Below are positions 25,256-35,330 of a DNA stretch of 64,000 bases, piece after piece (the first letter of the stretch is position 1; each line of letters begins with the position of its first letter). Below the pieces are notes generated by a model. The model did not search any database, was not told the origin of the DNA, and worked only from the letters and a program-made list of their open reading frames with translations. The position numbers and the translations under genes are program-made. Source of the DNA: Asticcacaulis endophyticus (GTDB lineage: Bacteria > Pseudomonadota > Alphaproteobacteria > Caulobacterales > Caulobacteraceae); contig NZ_BMZB01000002.1 in the NCBI RefSeq assembly GCF_014652575.1, forward strand, positions 506,898-570,897, read 5' to 3'.

Positions 25256-26707
25256 ATGTTTTTGAACCGCAGGGGGGCCATGGCCTCGGTCGCGGCAGGG
25301 TTGGGCCTGTCGCTAATGCCTGACGTTGTCCGCGCTCAGGGCAGCAAGGTCGATGTCGCCGCTCTTCTAAAAGATCTGATACGCTTTAATACGGTCAACG
25401 CGCCCGGCGATACGCGGGAAATGGCGGCCTATCTGACCACTCTGTTCAATTCAGCAGGCGTGCCGAACGAGACCATTCTGGCACCTAACGGCAAGGCGGC
25501 GCACTTTATTGCCCGCCTGAAAGGGAACGGAACAAAGAAACCGGTACTGATTGCCGCCCATACCGATGTTGTGCCGGTTGAGCGTGAGCGATGGAGCGTT
25601 GACCCGTTTGAGGGTGTCGAAAAAGAGGGCTTCATCTATGGTCGCGGGGCGCTAGATAACAAGGCGGCCGTGGCCGTGTTCGCTCAGGCTGTATTGCGTC
25701 TGGCCAAAGAGAAACGCAAGCTGTCGCGCGACGTCATTTTCCTTGCCGAAGCCGATGAGGAGCAGGGGGCGTTCAATACCAACTGGCTCGCGGCTAATCA
25801 TTGGGACAAGATCGATGCCGAGTTCTGTTTAAACGAAGGCGGACGCACGTTTATTGGCGCACAGGGCGTACGAGAGATGCAGGTGTCGTGCGCCGATAAA
25901 CTCACGCTCAACCTGAAGATCAGGACGTCGGGGCCCACGGGCCATTCCTCACGCCCCTTACCGGTTAGCCAAACCGCCAATGGGCAGCTTATTGAGGCGC
26001 TGGCCAGGCTTTCGACTTACGAGACGGAGATCATCCTGCTGCCGCAGGTCGAAGCCTATCTCAAAGCGAGCGCCAAACTTAATCCCGGCCCCTATGCCGA
26101 TGCTGTAGCAGCACTGTTAAACGCTAGCGAACCCGCCGCACGCAAAGCCGCGGCGCGGCGTCTAATCACACAAAAGGATGCGGGTTGGGGGACGGAAGGG
26201 CTTTTACGGAATACTCTGGTGATCAGCATGATCAATTCCGGCATTAAGCCCAATGTTATACCGGGCAATGCAGAAGCGGTGATGAATGCCCGACTGCTGC
26301 CCGGTCAGAAGGTCGGGCCCTTTATCGAGGAACTGAAAGCGGTTATCGGCAATCCGAAGATAGAATTTGAAATTGTCTCGACCCGCCCGAAAGATCAGCA
26401 GATGCCGTTTTTCGATGCTTATGCCGATATTATCCCGTCTACGACAGACACGGAATTATATAAGGCGATCGAGCGGGGGGCCAAAACTGTATGGCCACAG
26501 GTGACCGTCATGCCCACTCTGCTGGTGGCATCGACCGATGCAACGCCGTGGCGGTTGCGGGGTGTTCCGGTCTATGGCCTGGGGCCGGTTCCCGTCGATG
26601 CCGATACCGCCTCACGGATACATGGTGACGATGAGCGTGTGGGTGTAGAGCCGCTGAAACAAGGGGCGCGATTTGCCTATGAGATACTGAAGACCGTCAG
26701 CGCTTAA
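25256..26707 (+). CDS. Exported M20 family metallopeptidase
   Basis: The 483-residue protein begins MFLNRRGAMASVAAGLGLSL, a likely Tat signal peptide ending at VRAQ, so it acts in the periplasm. M20 zinc ligands are in AAHTDVVPV, GRGALDNKAAVA and AEADEEQGAF; the dimerisation domain begins near RTSGPTGHSSRP. Members cleave dipeptides, N-acyl amino acids or similar. The specific substrate is unknown. It is followed by its own terminator and is convergent with a TonB receptor. Confidence 0.9.
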   Translation: MFLNRRGAMASVAAGLGLSLMPDVVRAQGSKVDVAALLKDLIRFNTVNAPGDTREMAAYLTTLFNSAGVPNETILAPNGKAAHFIARLKGNGTKKPVLIAAHTDVVPVERERWSVDPFEGVEKEGFIYGRGALDNKAAVAVFAQAVLRLAKEKRKLSRDVIFLAEADEEQGAFNTNWLAANHWDKIDAEFCLNEGGRTFIGAQGVREMQVSCADKLTLNLKIRTSGPTGHSSRPLPVSQTANGQLIEALARLSTYETEIILLPQVEAYLKASAKLNPGPYADAVAALLNASEPAARKAAARRLITQKDAGWGTEGLLRNTLVISMINSGIKPNVIPGNAEAVMNARLLPGQKVGPFIEELKAVIGNPKIEFEIVSTRPKDQQMPFFDAYADIIPSTTDTELYKAIERGAKTVWPQVTVMPTLLVASTDATPWRLRGVPVYGLGPVPVDADTASRIHGDDERVGVEPLKQGARFAYEILKTVSA

Positions 26708-26725
26708 GAGGCAGGATATATATGT

Positions 26726-26756
26726 AAACCGCCGGAGCCCGTCTCCGGCGGTTTTT
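26726..26756 (+). terminator. Terminator after the M20 peptidase
   Basis: ACCGCCGGAG and CTCCGGCGGT form a 10-base stem, followed by TTTTT. Confidence 0.85.
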
Positions 26757-26785
26757 CCATGCGACGGATGGCCCTAAGTCCGCAC

Positions 26786-26824
26786 CCAAAAAAGAAAGCC
26801 TGCCGGAATATTCGGCAGGCTTTT
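26786..26824 (-). terminator. Terminator after the TonB receptor at 26863
   Basis: On the minus strand, GCCTGCCGAAT pairs with ATTCCGGCAGGC and is followed by TTTCTTTTTT. Because the plus strand also has TTTT after the stem, it may work in both directions. Confidence 0.8.
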
Positions 26825-26862
26825 GAGCTAGGGGGAGAGGGGGGCACCTGCCCGTTAATGGG

Positions 26863-29451
26863 CTAGTACTTAACCGATAGCTTGGCATAGACGGTCCGCC
26901 CGGCCGTGCCATACGGGGCTATGTAGGAATAGGGCAGGGTGCCGGCATTGTCGGCGCCGTTGGTGCCCGTTGCCACCGACGCAACGGTTGAGGCGATGCG
27001 CTTTTCCGGATAGGCGTCAAAGATGTTGGACGCGCCGACCGTCAGGTTCACATGGTCGGTGACGGCATAGGTGACATCCAGATCGGTGACGATATCAGAC
27101 TGGTAGGTCTGAATGATCGAATAGGTCGATCCGGTCTGAACCAGGGTTGTGTCGTACTTTCCGGCAGGCAGAAGCGCATTGACCTGCGCCAAAGTTTTAC
27201 CGGTCAGGGACACTTCCGAGACTTCGCCGTAGCGGGTGGCGGTGAGGGCGACGTTGAATTTGTTGCGCTTCCAGTTCAGCCCGACGGTCTGCTTATCCTT
27301 GGGGCGGGCATCGGTCAGGGTGACCTGCTGCGTCAGGTCAAACAGTGTAGTATTGATGCCCAGCGCCGTGATTTGCGGCGGCGTACCGGAAATACGGTCG
27401 ATCTCGGTTTCGTTGACATTGGCCGCAAAGGTGGCGCTTAAAGATCCCCACGCCCCTAGGTCATGACGGTACTGGGCGGTGAGATCGACGCCTTCGGTAG
27501 TGGTGTCGACGGCATTGGTCAGAAACGTCACGCCGACCACATCAGGCTGGCCATTGGCGGCCATGAAGGCTGACAAAGTGCCGCCTTGAAACGTGGAAGA
27601 CGAGACGATCCGGTCGGTGACCTCAACCTTGTAGTAATCAATCGCGCCGGTAAAGCCGCCAAAACGGAAGACTACACCTGCGGAGATATCTTCGGACTCT
27701 TCCGGGCTCAATGGCTGGGCGCCCAGTTGCGGCGCGACCGGATCATAGACCGAAATCCCGCGCACCCGTACCGGCAGACCGTTGATGAAGGTGACATTGG
27801 TACGGCTGAAATAGGACTGCGCCAGAGACGGCGCTCTGAACCCCGTGCCCACCGACCCGCGCAGGGCCAGATGATCATTGATTTCAAACCGGCTGGCCAG
27901 TTTGTAATTGGTCGTCGAGCCAAAGTCGGAAAAATCCTCGTGACGGCCGGCGGCAATCACTTGCCAGCGATCAAAGAAGGTCTTGTCCAGTTCGACATAG
28001 AGCGCTTTGGAATCGCGGCTGCCATCCAGCGCATCGTCCGGGCGGATGCCGCCGCCGGGCTGGGCACCGGCCGGGGCTGGGCGTCCGGCATTGGGGCCAT
28101 CGAGAATGGGCACACCACCAAAAGCGTAGGAGTCAGGCTCACCGGGCGAGGTATTGTAGTTCTCTTCACGGTATTCGAGGCCCATCGCGAATTTCAGCGG
28201 ACTGGCGCCTATTTCAATCTCGCGGGTGACATCAAAGTTGAACGAGGTTTGATCTATTGCATACTGACCGCGGTAGAAGCTGGTTTTCGAGGCTGCGCCT
28301 TGCGAGACGTTGGCGGCATTTTCGTACCCAAAGTCCTGCTGGTTTTTGCCGTAATTGACCGACAGATCCCAGCTAAACCCAAACAGGTCGTCGCCCTTGA
28401 TCCCGGCGGCGGCGGCGTGGTTTTCCATCTCGATGATCTGAAGCGGCAGGAAGCCATCCGGATAAAGGGCGCGCACGGTTTCGTCCTGACCGGCCCGGCG
28501 GAAGAAATTGTAGCTGTTGCCTGTGAGTTTGTTGATGCCGCCGAAGCTGTAGGCTTCGATGCCTTCGCTTACCGGCAGTTTAGCGCTGAAAAACAGGGCG
28601 TTGTTGACATATTCCGGATCGTTCGACACCCACATATTGCGGTCGATGGTCGCTTCGCGCGGATCGAGTGTGCCGTTAGATGGGGTCAGGCCCGTACCGG
28701 AACCATAGTTGGCCGAGGGCAGTCGGGTGCCGTTTGAGCCGAAATACTGCTGGCGGGTATCGGGTGTGGCGCGGTCGGTCTTGGTGTGATCCGAATGCAT
28801 GAAGGAGACGCGAAGCACACCGTCATTCACGATCGGCAGGCCGTAGCTTAAGCCGATATCAATGGCTTCGCCGTCGCCTTGCGAGGTTTCGCCGTAGCGG
28901 GCTTCCCCCTTAAAGCCGGTCGTGTCGTCTAGGCCCAGATTGATGACGCCCGCAATGGCATCAGAACCATACTGAGCGCCGGCGCCATCGCGCAGGACTT
29001 CGACGCGTGACAGGGCGATCGACGGAATGGCATTGATATCATAGGCGACATCGCCGCCGCCGGTGGCCGACGTCACCCGGCGCTTGCCGTTCAGCAGCAG
29101 CAGGACGTGGCCGGTCGACAGGCCCCGCAAGGACGGATTGGCCATGAAGTCATTGACGCCCGCCGCATAGTTATTGGTGATCGAAAAGCTCGGCACCAAA
29201 GTGCGCAGTTTGCCCTTAAGTTCAGGTGAGCCTGCCCGCTCAAGGTCTTCCTGACGGATCAGGTCTATGGGTGTGGCCGACTGTGCCACGACCCGCCCAA
29301 AGCGTGAGCCGGTCACAACGACTTCGGTCACTTCGGACGTTTCGGATGCGGTCTCTTGTGCGCTTGCCGATATAGTCAGGCCGCCCGTCAGGACGCCGAT
29401 AATCGAAGAGGCAAGCAATAAGCGTTTATACTCTATAGGTCTGCGTTTCAT
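26863..29451 (-). CDS. TonB-dependent outer-membrane receptor
   Basis: A TonB-dependent receptor of about 862 residues. The ATG at 29451 is preferred: it follows GGGGA and opens a signal peptide (KRLLLASSIIGVLTGGLTIS, cleavage near ASAQ); an upstream frame extension has no such signal. The plug has VVVTGSRFGR, LRTLVPSFSI, NPSLRGLSTGHVLLLLNGKR and RDGAGAQYGSDAIAG. The barrel ends VYAKLSVKY, with a C-terminal aromatic as expected. It is divergent from a LysR regulator, which may control it. Ligand unknown; the neighbouring M20 peptidase and lipase suggest a peptide or lipid-derived substrate, but this is weak. Confidence 0.92.
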   Translation of the reverse strand: MKRRPIEYKRLLLASSIIGVLTGGLTISASAQETASETSEVTEVVVTGSRFGRVVAQSATPIDLIRQEDLERAGSPELKGKLRTLVPSFSITNNYAAGVNDFMANPSLRGLSTGHVLLLLNGKRRVTSATGGGDVAYDINAIPSIALSRVEVLRDGAGAQYGSDAIAGVINLGLDDTTGFKGEARYGETSQGDGEAIDIGLSYGLPIVNDGVLRVSFMHSDHTKTDRATPDTRQQYFGSNGTRLPSANYGSGTGLTPSNGTLDPREATIDRNMWVSNDPEYVNNALFFSAKLPVSEGIEAYSFGGINKLTGNSYNFFRRAGQDETVRALYPDGFLPLQIIEMENHAAAAGIKGDDLFGFSWDLSVNYGKNQQDFGYENAANVSQGAASKTSFYRGQYAIDQTSFNFDVTREIEIGASPLKFAMGLEYREENYNTSPGEPDSYAFGGVPILDGPNAGRPAPAGAQPGGGIRPDDALDGSRDSKALYVELDKTFFDRWQVIAAGRHEDFSDFGSTTNYKLASRFEINDHLALRGSVGTGFRAPSLAQSYFSRTNVTFINGLPVRVRGISVYDPVAPQLGAQPLSPEESEDISAGVVFRFGGFTGAIDYYKVEVTDRIVSSSTFQGGTLSAFMAANGQPDVVGVTFLTNAVDTTTEGVDLTAQYRHDLGAWGSLSATFAANVNETEIDRISGTPPQITALGINTTLFDLTQQVTLTDARPKDKQTVGLNWKRNKFNVALTATRYGEVSEVSLTGKTLAQVNALLPAGKYDTTLVQTGSTYSIIQTYQSDIVTDLDVTYAVTDHVNLTVGASNIFDAYPEKRIASTVASVATGTNGADNAGTLPYSYIAPYGTAGRTVYAKLSVKY

Positions 29452-29671
29452 AGTATATCCCCTGCTATGAAATGGCCAAAATTGGGTACGCTTCGTGGTG
29501 TTTCGTCTCTTTTGTTGTTGAATATTGTTTGTGTCACTCAGGTGTCGTCTTGGATTTATCAAAACGTCATAAACTGAGACTGCGGGAGTAAACGTAGAAA
29601 CACAATTGACAGAAACGCAGAGGCCTATGCATAAAAGTTATAGGTTTGCGGCGCGACAGGGGAAAACCACG

Positions 29672-30574
29672 ATGAATATACGTCAATTGGAGATATTCCG
29701 CGCTGTCATGATGGGGGGCTCGGCGTCCCGTGCGGCGGAATTGCTACAGATCACCCAGCCGGCGGTCAGCCGCGCTGTGGCGGAACTGGAGGATAATCTC
29801 GGTTTCTTTCTGTTTGATCGCGTCAAGGGCCGACTGGTGCCCACACCCGAAGGCATTTTGTTCTTTCGTGATGTGAATGACAGCTTCATCGGCCTTGATC
29901 GTATCCGCTCATCGGCGGCGCGTATCCGCGATTTTGGCTTAGGGACCATCCGTATCGCCTCGCAGGCCGCCCTGGGGTCTACGCTGGTGCCGCGCGCCAT
30001 CCATGCCTTTCGTAAGGTGCATCCGGATGTCGCCATAACCTTGCAGGTTTTGTCGTCGGCGACAGTCCGCGACTATGTGATGTATCAGCAGTTTGATATC
30101 GGTCTGGCGGCCGAAGAGGTTGATCTGTCCGGGGTTGAGCATCGTTTGTTTGGCAGCTTTCGCGCCGTCTGCGCCGTGCCGCCGGGTCATGCCCTGGCGG
30201 ATAAGGACATCATCCGGCCCGAAGATTTGGATGGGCTGCCCTTTATCGCTCTGTCTCCCGAAGACCGTCTGCGGGCGCAATTGACGACCATATTCGATGA
30301 GGCGGGCGTCAAGCCGCAGGTGGTCGTTGAAACCCCTTATGCCCTGACCGTGTGTGCGCTCGTGCTGGCGGGTGTCGGTGTCGGTATTGTCAATCTGGTG
30401 GCCGCCGAAGGCTTTCCCGAACGCGGGCTGATCCTGAAGCCGTTTGAGCCAGAGATCTATTTCCGCTCCTACCTTTTGTTCCGGCCCGACACGCAAAAGG
30501 CGCAGGTCGTCAACCGTTTCGTCGGGGCCCTGCTTAGGGCGCGCTCCTACAACCGCACGCTCATGCCCAAATAG
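29672..30574 (+). CDS. LysR-type transcriptional regulator
   Basis: The 300-residue regulator starts at the ATG at 29672 (MNIRQLEIFRAVMMGGSASR), which has AGGGGA upstream; an earlier in-frame ATG would add unrelated residues. The winged helix (about 1-60) includes AELLQITQPAVSRAVAELED, and the C-terminal co-inducer domain follows from about residue 90. Divergence from the TonB receptor, with 220 bases between the starts, is the classic LysR arrangement and suggests it controls that gene. Confidence 0.95.
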   Translation: MNIRQLEIFRAVMMGGSASRAAELLQITQPAVSRAVAELEDNLGFFLFDRVKGRLVPTPEGILFFRDVNDSFIGLDRIRSSAARIRDFGLGTIRIASQAALGSTLVPRAIHAFRKVHPDVAITLQVLSSATVRDYVMYQQFDIGLAAEEVDLSGVEHRLFGSFRAVCAVPPGHALADKDIIRPEDLDGLPFIALSPEDRLRAQLTTIFDEAGVKPQVVVETPYALTVCALVLAGVGVGIVNLVAAEGFPERGLILKPFEPEIYFRSYLLFRPDTQKAQVVNRFVGALLRARSYNRTLMPK

Positions 30575-30674
30575 TATAAGGTTTAGGCATAGGGTTCTGC
30601 CAATCCGGCATTTGTGTTTCTACCCGAAAGCCGACATGGTCATCTTATCTTCACAAACGGGATAGGGGCTGACC

Positions 30675-31928
30675 ATGAAGCGCAACGCGGGAAAAATCTC
30701 GAAACTGGCTGTTATAACAGCGCTTTTTGCGCAAGGGGCCGTCGCCCATGATGCGGTGCTTCACGCCCATACCGATATTGCGCAGGGTGATGGCCGCGTA
30801 CCGGCCTTTTATAGCTGGTCGCGTCCGGTGCCAGGACACGAAGGCCGGATGGTGGCGATGGAGGCGCTGGAATCGAGTCTGAGCCTGAGCCAGGCCGGAT
30901 CGGCCTATCGCATTCTCTATACCTCAAAGGACGGCGTTGACGGCGAGGATATCGTGGCGGTGTCCGGTGCGGTCTTCCTGCCCAAAGGCAAGGCGCCCGA
31001 CGGCGGCTGGCCGGTGATTGCCTGGGCGCACGGCACGGTCGGCATGGCTGATGTCTGCGCGCCGTCTCTGGCCGGGCGGTCGGCGCGTGACAGTGCCTAT
31101 CTCAATGCGTGGCTCAAAGAGGGCTATGCCATTGTCGCCACGGATTATCAGGGGCTGGGCACGCCGGGCCCGCACCCGTACGTCAATGCTCGTCCACAGG
31201 CCTATAGTGTGCTGGACAGTATTCGTGCCGCTCAGCGCGGCTTTCCGGTTCTGTCGCCGAAAACCGTGATTGTGGGGCAGTCTCAGGGCGGTCAGGCGGC
31301 TGTGGCGGCCGCAGCCTATGCGCCGACTTACGCGCCCGAACTGGACATCCGCGGTACGGTCGCCACCGGCACGCCCTATAAATTCAGTCAGTCATTGCAG
31401 GTTGTTGGGCAGGTCAGCGGCAAGGTCGACCCCAAGGCGGCAAAAGCGGCTGATCCGACCATATATTACATGTTCTATGGCCTGCTGATGGCTCAGCAAA
31501 CTCAGCCTGATCTCAAGGTTGCTGACATTGTGACCCCGGAGGCCTTGCCACTGTTTGAGCAAGCGAAATCCGTCTGCAATACCCGGCTTGAAGCCGATAT
31601 TCGCGGGGCCATGCTGACACGGGATATGACGTTCAAGACTGAAGCCTATAATGCGGCCATGACGCCGGTTCTGGCGAAACTTGAATATCCCGGCCTCAAA
31701 TTCAAAAGCCCGCTTTTCTTAGGTATCGGCGGTAAGGATGCCGAGGTTCCGTCGTCTGCTCAGTTGGCGCTGGCCAAGGATGCCTGCGCTGAAGGTTCAG
31801 TCGTGGTGACGAAACTCTATCCCGAACTTAGCCATTCCGGTGCGGTCAATGGCTCATTGCCGGACAGCCTGCCGTTCGTAAAATCAGCGTTTGAGGGCAA
31901 GCCCATTGCCCCGCAGTGTCCGAAATAA
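30675..31928 (+). CDS. Secretory-lipase-like alpha/beta hydrolase
   Basis: The 417-residue protein has a signal peptide (LAVITALFAQGAVA) and the secretory lipase (LIP) fold. The nucleophile elbow GQSQGG is at about residue 200, after the oxyanion-side motif WAHGTVGMADVCAPS, and the C-terminal ELSHSGAV supplies a histidine. Enzymes of this group hydrolyse acylglycerols or other esters. It follows the LysR gene by about 100 bases on the same strand. A GC-rich inverted repeat after the stop may end the transcript. Confidence 0.82.
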   Translation: MKRNAGKISKLAVITALFAQGAVAHDAVLHAHTDIAQGDGRVPAFYSWSRPVPGHEGRMVAMEALESSLSLSQAGSAYRILYTSKDGVDGEDIVAVSGAVFLPKGKAPDGGWPVIAWAHGTVGMADVCAPSLAGRSARDSAYLNAWLKEGYAIVATDYQGLGTPGPHPYVNARPQAYSVLDSIRAAQRGFPVLSPKTVIVGQSQGGQAAVAAAAYAPTYAPELDIRGTVATGTPYKFSQSLQVVGQVSGKVDPKAAKAADPTIYYMFYGLLMAQQTQPDLKVADIVTPEALPLFEQAKSVCNTRLEADIRGAMLTRDMTFKTEAYNAAMTPVLAKLEYPGLKFKSPLFLGIGGKDAEVPSSAQLALAKDACAEGSVVVTKLYPELSHSGAVNGSLPDSLPFVKSAFEGKPIAPQCPK

Positions 31929-31972
31929 ACTCTATCCTTCCGGAGTTTACCAGGGGTGGTTCTCCGGGCGGG

Positions 31973-32021
31973 CGATAGCGGCGGCGGTTCTTCCCCTTGA
32001 GCACACCCGCCGCTGTTATCG
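31973..32021. terminator. Inverted repeat after the lipase gene, possible terminator
   Basis: CGATAGCGGCGG and CCGCCGCTGTTATCG pair imperfectly around a 22-base loop. Another stem (CCGGAG/CTCCGG) lies just before it. There is no clear T-run, so factor-independent termination is uncertain. Confidence 0.4.
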
Positions 32022-32097
32022 TATTGTGCCGAAATGGCAGTGATTGTTTTTTTGAAATAACGGCTCATGCTTGGGCCGAATAGTCTGAGGCCTTGAA

Positions 32098-33291
32098 ATG
32101 AAAGATTTGTCGCGCGTCGTGCATCCGCCGGAACCCAATATGGAGGGTTTCAAATCCTTGAGCGTGCCGACCTATCGGGCCTCGACCATCGTGTTTGACG
32201 ATGCGCAGGCCTATGCCAACCGCAAATATCGCGGGCCGGACGGTTATACCTACGGCCTGCATGGCACACCGACGACTAAGGCTCTTGAAGACCAACTGAC
32301 GGCCCTCGAAGGTGGGACCCGGACGGTCATCGTCCCTTCGGGTCAGGCGGGCATTACCATCGTCTTCCTGACGGTGCTGCTGCCGGGTGATCATGTCCTG
32401 ATCCCCGATACGGCCTATCCGCCGGTGCGGGGGTTCTGTGAGAACTACCTGAAGCCGCGTGGCATCCATTATACGGTCTATGATCCGATGATCGGGGCCG
32501 GCGTGGCTGACCTGATGCAGGCTAACACCAAGCTGGTGTGGATGGAAAGTCCTGGCTCAACCACGATGGAGTTTCAGGATATTCCCGCCATCATTGCCGC
32601 GGCCCATGCCAAGGGCGCGCTGGTCGGGGCCGATAATACCTGGGCGACGCCTTTACTGTTCAAGCCGCTCATGCACGGCGCCGATTTCGTGATGGAAGCC
32701 CTGACCAAATATGTCGGGGGTCATTCCGATATATTGCTGGGCTCGATCAGCGTGCGCGACGTCGAACTTCACCGCGCGCTTAAGGCCACGACCCGCATGA
32801 TCGGCATTGGGGTTTCGCCTGATGACTGTGCGCTCGCCCTGCGCGGGATGCAGACCATGGGCGTGCGTCTGGCACATATGGGTAAGGTCTCGACTGAATT
32901 TGCCGAGCGTCTGGTGGGTTTGTCTTCGGTTGAGCGTGTCCTGCATCCGGCTTTGGCGTCCTGTCCCGGCCATGACTATTTCAAGCGCGATTTCGTTGGT
33001 GCCTCCGGCGTGTTTTCCGTGGTTCTCAAACCGGCCGCCAATGCGGCGGTGGATGCCGCCCTTGATACGCTCAAAACTTTTTCGATCGGGGCGTCATGGG
33101 GCGGCACGCGCAGCCTGATCGTGCCCATGGACATCAGGCCTGATCGCGTGGCCGTGCCGTGGAAAGAGGATGGCCTGATCCTGCGCATTTCGGTCGGTCT
33201 CGAAGACCCGGCCGATCTGTGGGCCGATCTTGAGGTGCTGTTCGCGCATCTTAATACGGCGGTTGATGCGTCTGATATCGCGGCAGAATGA
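32098..33291 (+). CDS. metC: Cystathionine beta-lyase (Cys/Met metabolism PLP enzyme)
   Basis: The 397-residue PLP enzyme belongs to the Cys/Met metabolism family. The Schiff-base lysine is K204 in ALTKYVGGHSD, and YTYGLHGTPTTKALEDQ and VPSGQAGI are the typical N-terminal and cofactor-contact segments. It cleaves cystathionine to homocysteine, pyruvate and ammonia, or acts on related thio amino acids. The next gene starts only 4 bases after the stop, so the enzyme is in one operon with an amino acid ABC transporter. Members of this family vary in specificity, so beta-lyase is the likely but not certain activity. Confidence 0.85.
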   Translation: MKDLSRVVHPPEPNMEGFKSLSVPTYRASTIVFDDAQAYANRKYRGPDGYTYGLHGTPTTKALEDQLTALEGGTRTVIVPSGQAGITIVFLTVLLPGDHVLIPDTAYPPVRGFCENYLKPRGIHYTVYDPMIGAGVADLMQANTKLVWMESPGSTTMEFQDIPAIIAAAHAKGALVGADNTWATPLLFKPLMHGADFVMEALTKYVGGHSDILLGSISVRDVELHRALKATTRMIGIGVSPDDCALALRGMQTMGVRLAHMGKVSTEFAERLVGLSSVERVLHPALASCPGHDYFKRDFVGASGVFSVVLKPAANAAVDAALDTLKTFSIGASWGGTRSLIVPMDIRPDRVAVPWKEDGLILRISVGLEDPADLWADLEVLFAHLNTAVDASDIAAE

Positions 33292-33295
33292 TCTG

Positions 33296-34360
33296 ATGGG
33301 GCGCAGGGGATTAGTCATCATCGGATTTGCCGCCGCACTGTCTGGGGCACTGGCCGCCTGTTCACCGGCACCGAAACCGGCAAGCAATGCCGCACCGGCT
33401 GGCAAGGCCGGATCGACTCTGGCGACCGTGCAAAAGCATGGCTATGTGTCGTGCGGCGCGTCTCAGGCAAATGCCGGGTTCTCTCTGCCCGATGACAAAG
33501 GCTATTGGCGCGGGCTTGATATCGACATGTGCCGGGCGGTGGCGGCCGCGGTTCTGGGGGATCAGGACAAGGCGCGGTTTGTGCCCCTTACTGGTCAGCA
33601 GCGCTTGACCGCCTTGCAGACGGGCGAGATTGATCTGCTCCCCCGCACAACGACCTGGACGATGGCGCGTGATGCCAATGGCGTCAATTTCACCTTTCCC
33701 AACTATTATGACTATACCGGCTTTATGGTGAGGGCATCTACGGGGGCGACCAAACCGGCTGATATCAAGGGTGCGTCCGTGTGTGTTCAGACCGGCTCAA
33801 TCACCGAAGTGATCTTTGCCGATGTGTCGTGGCGGCAGAAACTCGACCTCAAACCCGTCATTTTCGACAATGTATCGGCCACGCGTCAGGCGTTTTTCTC
33901 CGGCCGGTGCGATGCCTTGATCACCGATGCCTCGTCGCTCTATTCGGTGCGGGCGACCCAGTCCAAAAATCCTGATGACTATGTGATCTTTGCGGCCAAT
34001 GACGAAGCTAACCCGCTGACGCCTGCGGTTCGCCACGGCGATGATCAGTGGTTTGATATCGTCAAGTGGGTGTTTCAGGCCCAGATCACCGCCGAATATC
34101 TGGGTATCACCAGTGCTAATGTCGATGAGATGCTAAAATCCGAAGATCCGGCCATTCGCCGCTTGCTGGGGGTTGAAGCCGGTTACGGCAAGGCTTTGGG
34201 TCTGCGCGAAGACTGGGCCTATCAGATCATCAAACAGGTCGGCAATTACGGTGAAGTTTACGACCGCAATGTCGGTAAGGACTCAAAGCTTAAGATAGAG
34301 CGCGGCCTGAACCGCCTGCAAAGGGACGGGGGGCTTATGGTGCCCCTGCCATTTAGCTAA
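33296..34360 (+). CDS. aapJ: Amino acid ABC transporter substrate-binding lipoprotein (AapJ-like)
   Basis: The 354-residue protein starts with ATG at 33296, four bases after metC. It has a lipoprotein signal ending in the lipobox LAAC, so it should be tethered in the periplasm. The binding-protein fold includes GYVSCGASQANAGFSLPDDK, WRGLDIDMCRAVAAAVLG and GEIDLLPRTTTWTMARD, typical of the general L-amino acid binding protein AapJ. Most AapJ proteins have a plain signal peptide, so the lipobox is unusual. The permeases and ATPase follow directly. Confidence 0.88.
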   Translation: MGRRGLVIIGFAAALSGALAACSPAPKPASNAAPAGKAGSTLATVQKHGYVSCGASQANAGFSLPDDKGYWRGLDIDMCRAVAAAVLGDQDKARFVPLTGQQRLTALQTGEIDLLPRTTTWTMARDANGVNFTFPNYYDYTGFMVRASTGATKPADIKGASVCVQTGSITEVIFADVSWRQKLDLKPVIFDNVSATRQAFFSGRCDALITDASSLYSVRATQSKNPDDYVIFAANDEANPLTPAVRHGDDQWFDIVKWVFQAQITAEYLGITSANVDEMLKSEDPAIRRLLGVEAGYGKALGLREDWAYQIIKQVGNYGEVYDRNVGKDSKLKIERGLNRLQRDGGLMVPLPFS

Positions 34361-34361
34361 G

Positions 34362-35330
34362 ATGGTGTGGTGGCGTGACCAGAAATTCAGGGCCATTGCC
34401 CTTCAGCTATTGGCGGCCAGCGCCTTCATTGGCCTGATCCTGTGGCTGACCGGCAATACGGCGGCCAATCTGGCTAAGCGCGGGCTGACCGTCGGCTTTG
34501 ACTTTTTGGGGCGGGCGGCGCGCTTTCCGATTTCCGAAAGTATCTTAAGCTACAGCCCAACCGATCATTTCTGGTGGGCCTATACGGTCGGGCTTGGCAA
34601 CACCCTATTTATCACGGTGATCGTGGCGTTGACGGCGACGGTTCTGGGGCTGATGCTGGCGATATTGCGGCGTGAGGATAACCCGCTGGCGCAAGGGGCA
34701 GGCACGACCTATGTCGAGTTTTTCCGCAACACGCCGTTGGTGGTGCAACTTCTGTTTTGGTACGCGCTGGTCACGGTCGGCCTGCCGTCGATTGACGCGC
34801 CGCTTAATCCCCTGCCGGGGGTCTATCTGACCGAACGCGGGCTTTACCTGCCCGCACTATCGTTGAACGGCCTTGATATGCCGGTACGGGCGAAGTTCAA
34901 TTTCGAAGGCGGGCTTAATCTATCGCCGGAATTTGTCGCCATGTATCTGGGGCTTAGTCTCTATGCGGCGGCCTTTATCGGTGAGATTATTCGCGGCGGC
35001 CTTGAGGCGGTCGCCAAAGGCCAGACCGAGGCGGCCCTTGCGCTGGGGCTGGCGCCCAAGCAAGCGCTTAATCTGGTGCTGATCCCGCAGGCCCTGCGCA
35101 TCATCATTCCGCCCATGACCAGCCAGTATATCAACATCCTCAAAAACTCGACCCTGGCGCTGGTGGTGGGATATCCGGACATTTCGTTTGTGACAGCCAC
35201 CACTATCAATCAGACAGGGCAGGCGCTGGAGGGGATTTTCATCCTGATGCTGGTGTTCTTTACCATCAGCATCGCAACCTCCGTCGCTATGAACCTCTAT
35301 AACGCTCGCGTGGCATTGAAAGTCCGATGA
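34362..35330 (+). CDS. aapQ: Amino acid ABC transporter permease (AapQ-like)
   Basis: The 322-residue inner-membrane permease belongs to the His/Glu/Gln/Arg/opine transporter group. The coupling loop (EAA motif) is EAALALGLAPKQALNLVLIP, and FFRNTPLVVQLLFWYALV is a typical segment. It is shorter than common AapQ proteins (about 400 residues), mostly at the N terminus. It starts 1 base after aapJ and overlaps aapM by 4 bases (ATGA). Confidence 0.9.
   Translation: MVWWRDQKFRAIALQLLAASAFIGLILWLTGNTAANLAKRGLTVGFDFLGRAARFPISESILSYSPTDHFWWAYTVGLGNTLFITVIVALTATVLGLMLAILRREDNPLAQGAGTTYVEFFRNTPLVVQLLFWYALVTVGLPSIDAPLNPLPGVYLTERGLYLPALSLNGLDMPVRAKFNFEGGLNLSPEFVAMYLGLSLYAAAFIGEIIRGGLEAVAKGQTEAALALGLAPKQALNLVLIPQALRIIIPPMTSQYINILKNSTLALVVGYPDISFVTATTINQTGQALEGIFILMLVFFTISIATSVAMNLYNARVALKVR

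Noticed and set aside
29452..29671. A specific LysR box between the receptor and the regulator
   Set aside because: Several T-N11-A pairs occur by chance in the 220 bases; no single one stands out.
31929..32097. SAM-type riboswitch upstream of metC
   Set aside because: The leader has GC-rich inverted repeats but no recognisable SAM-II or other S-adenosylmethionine aptamer core.
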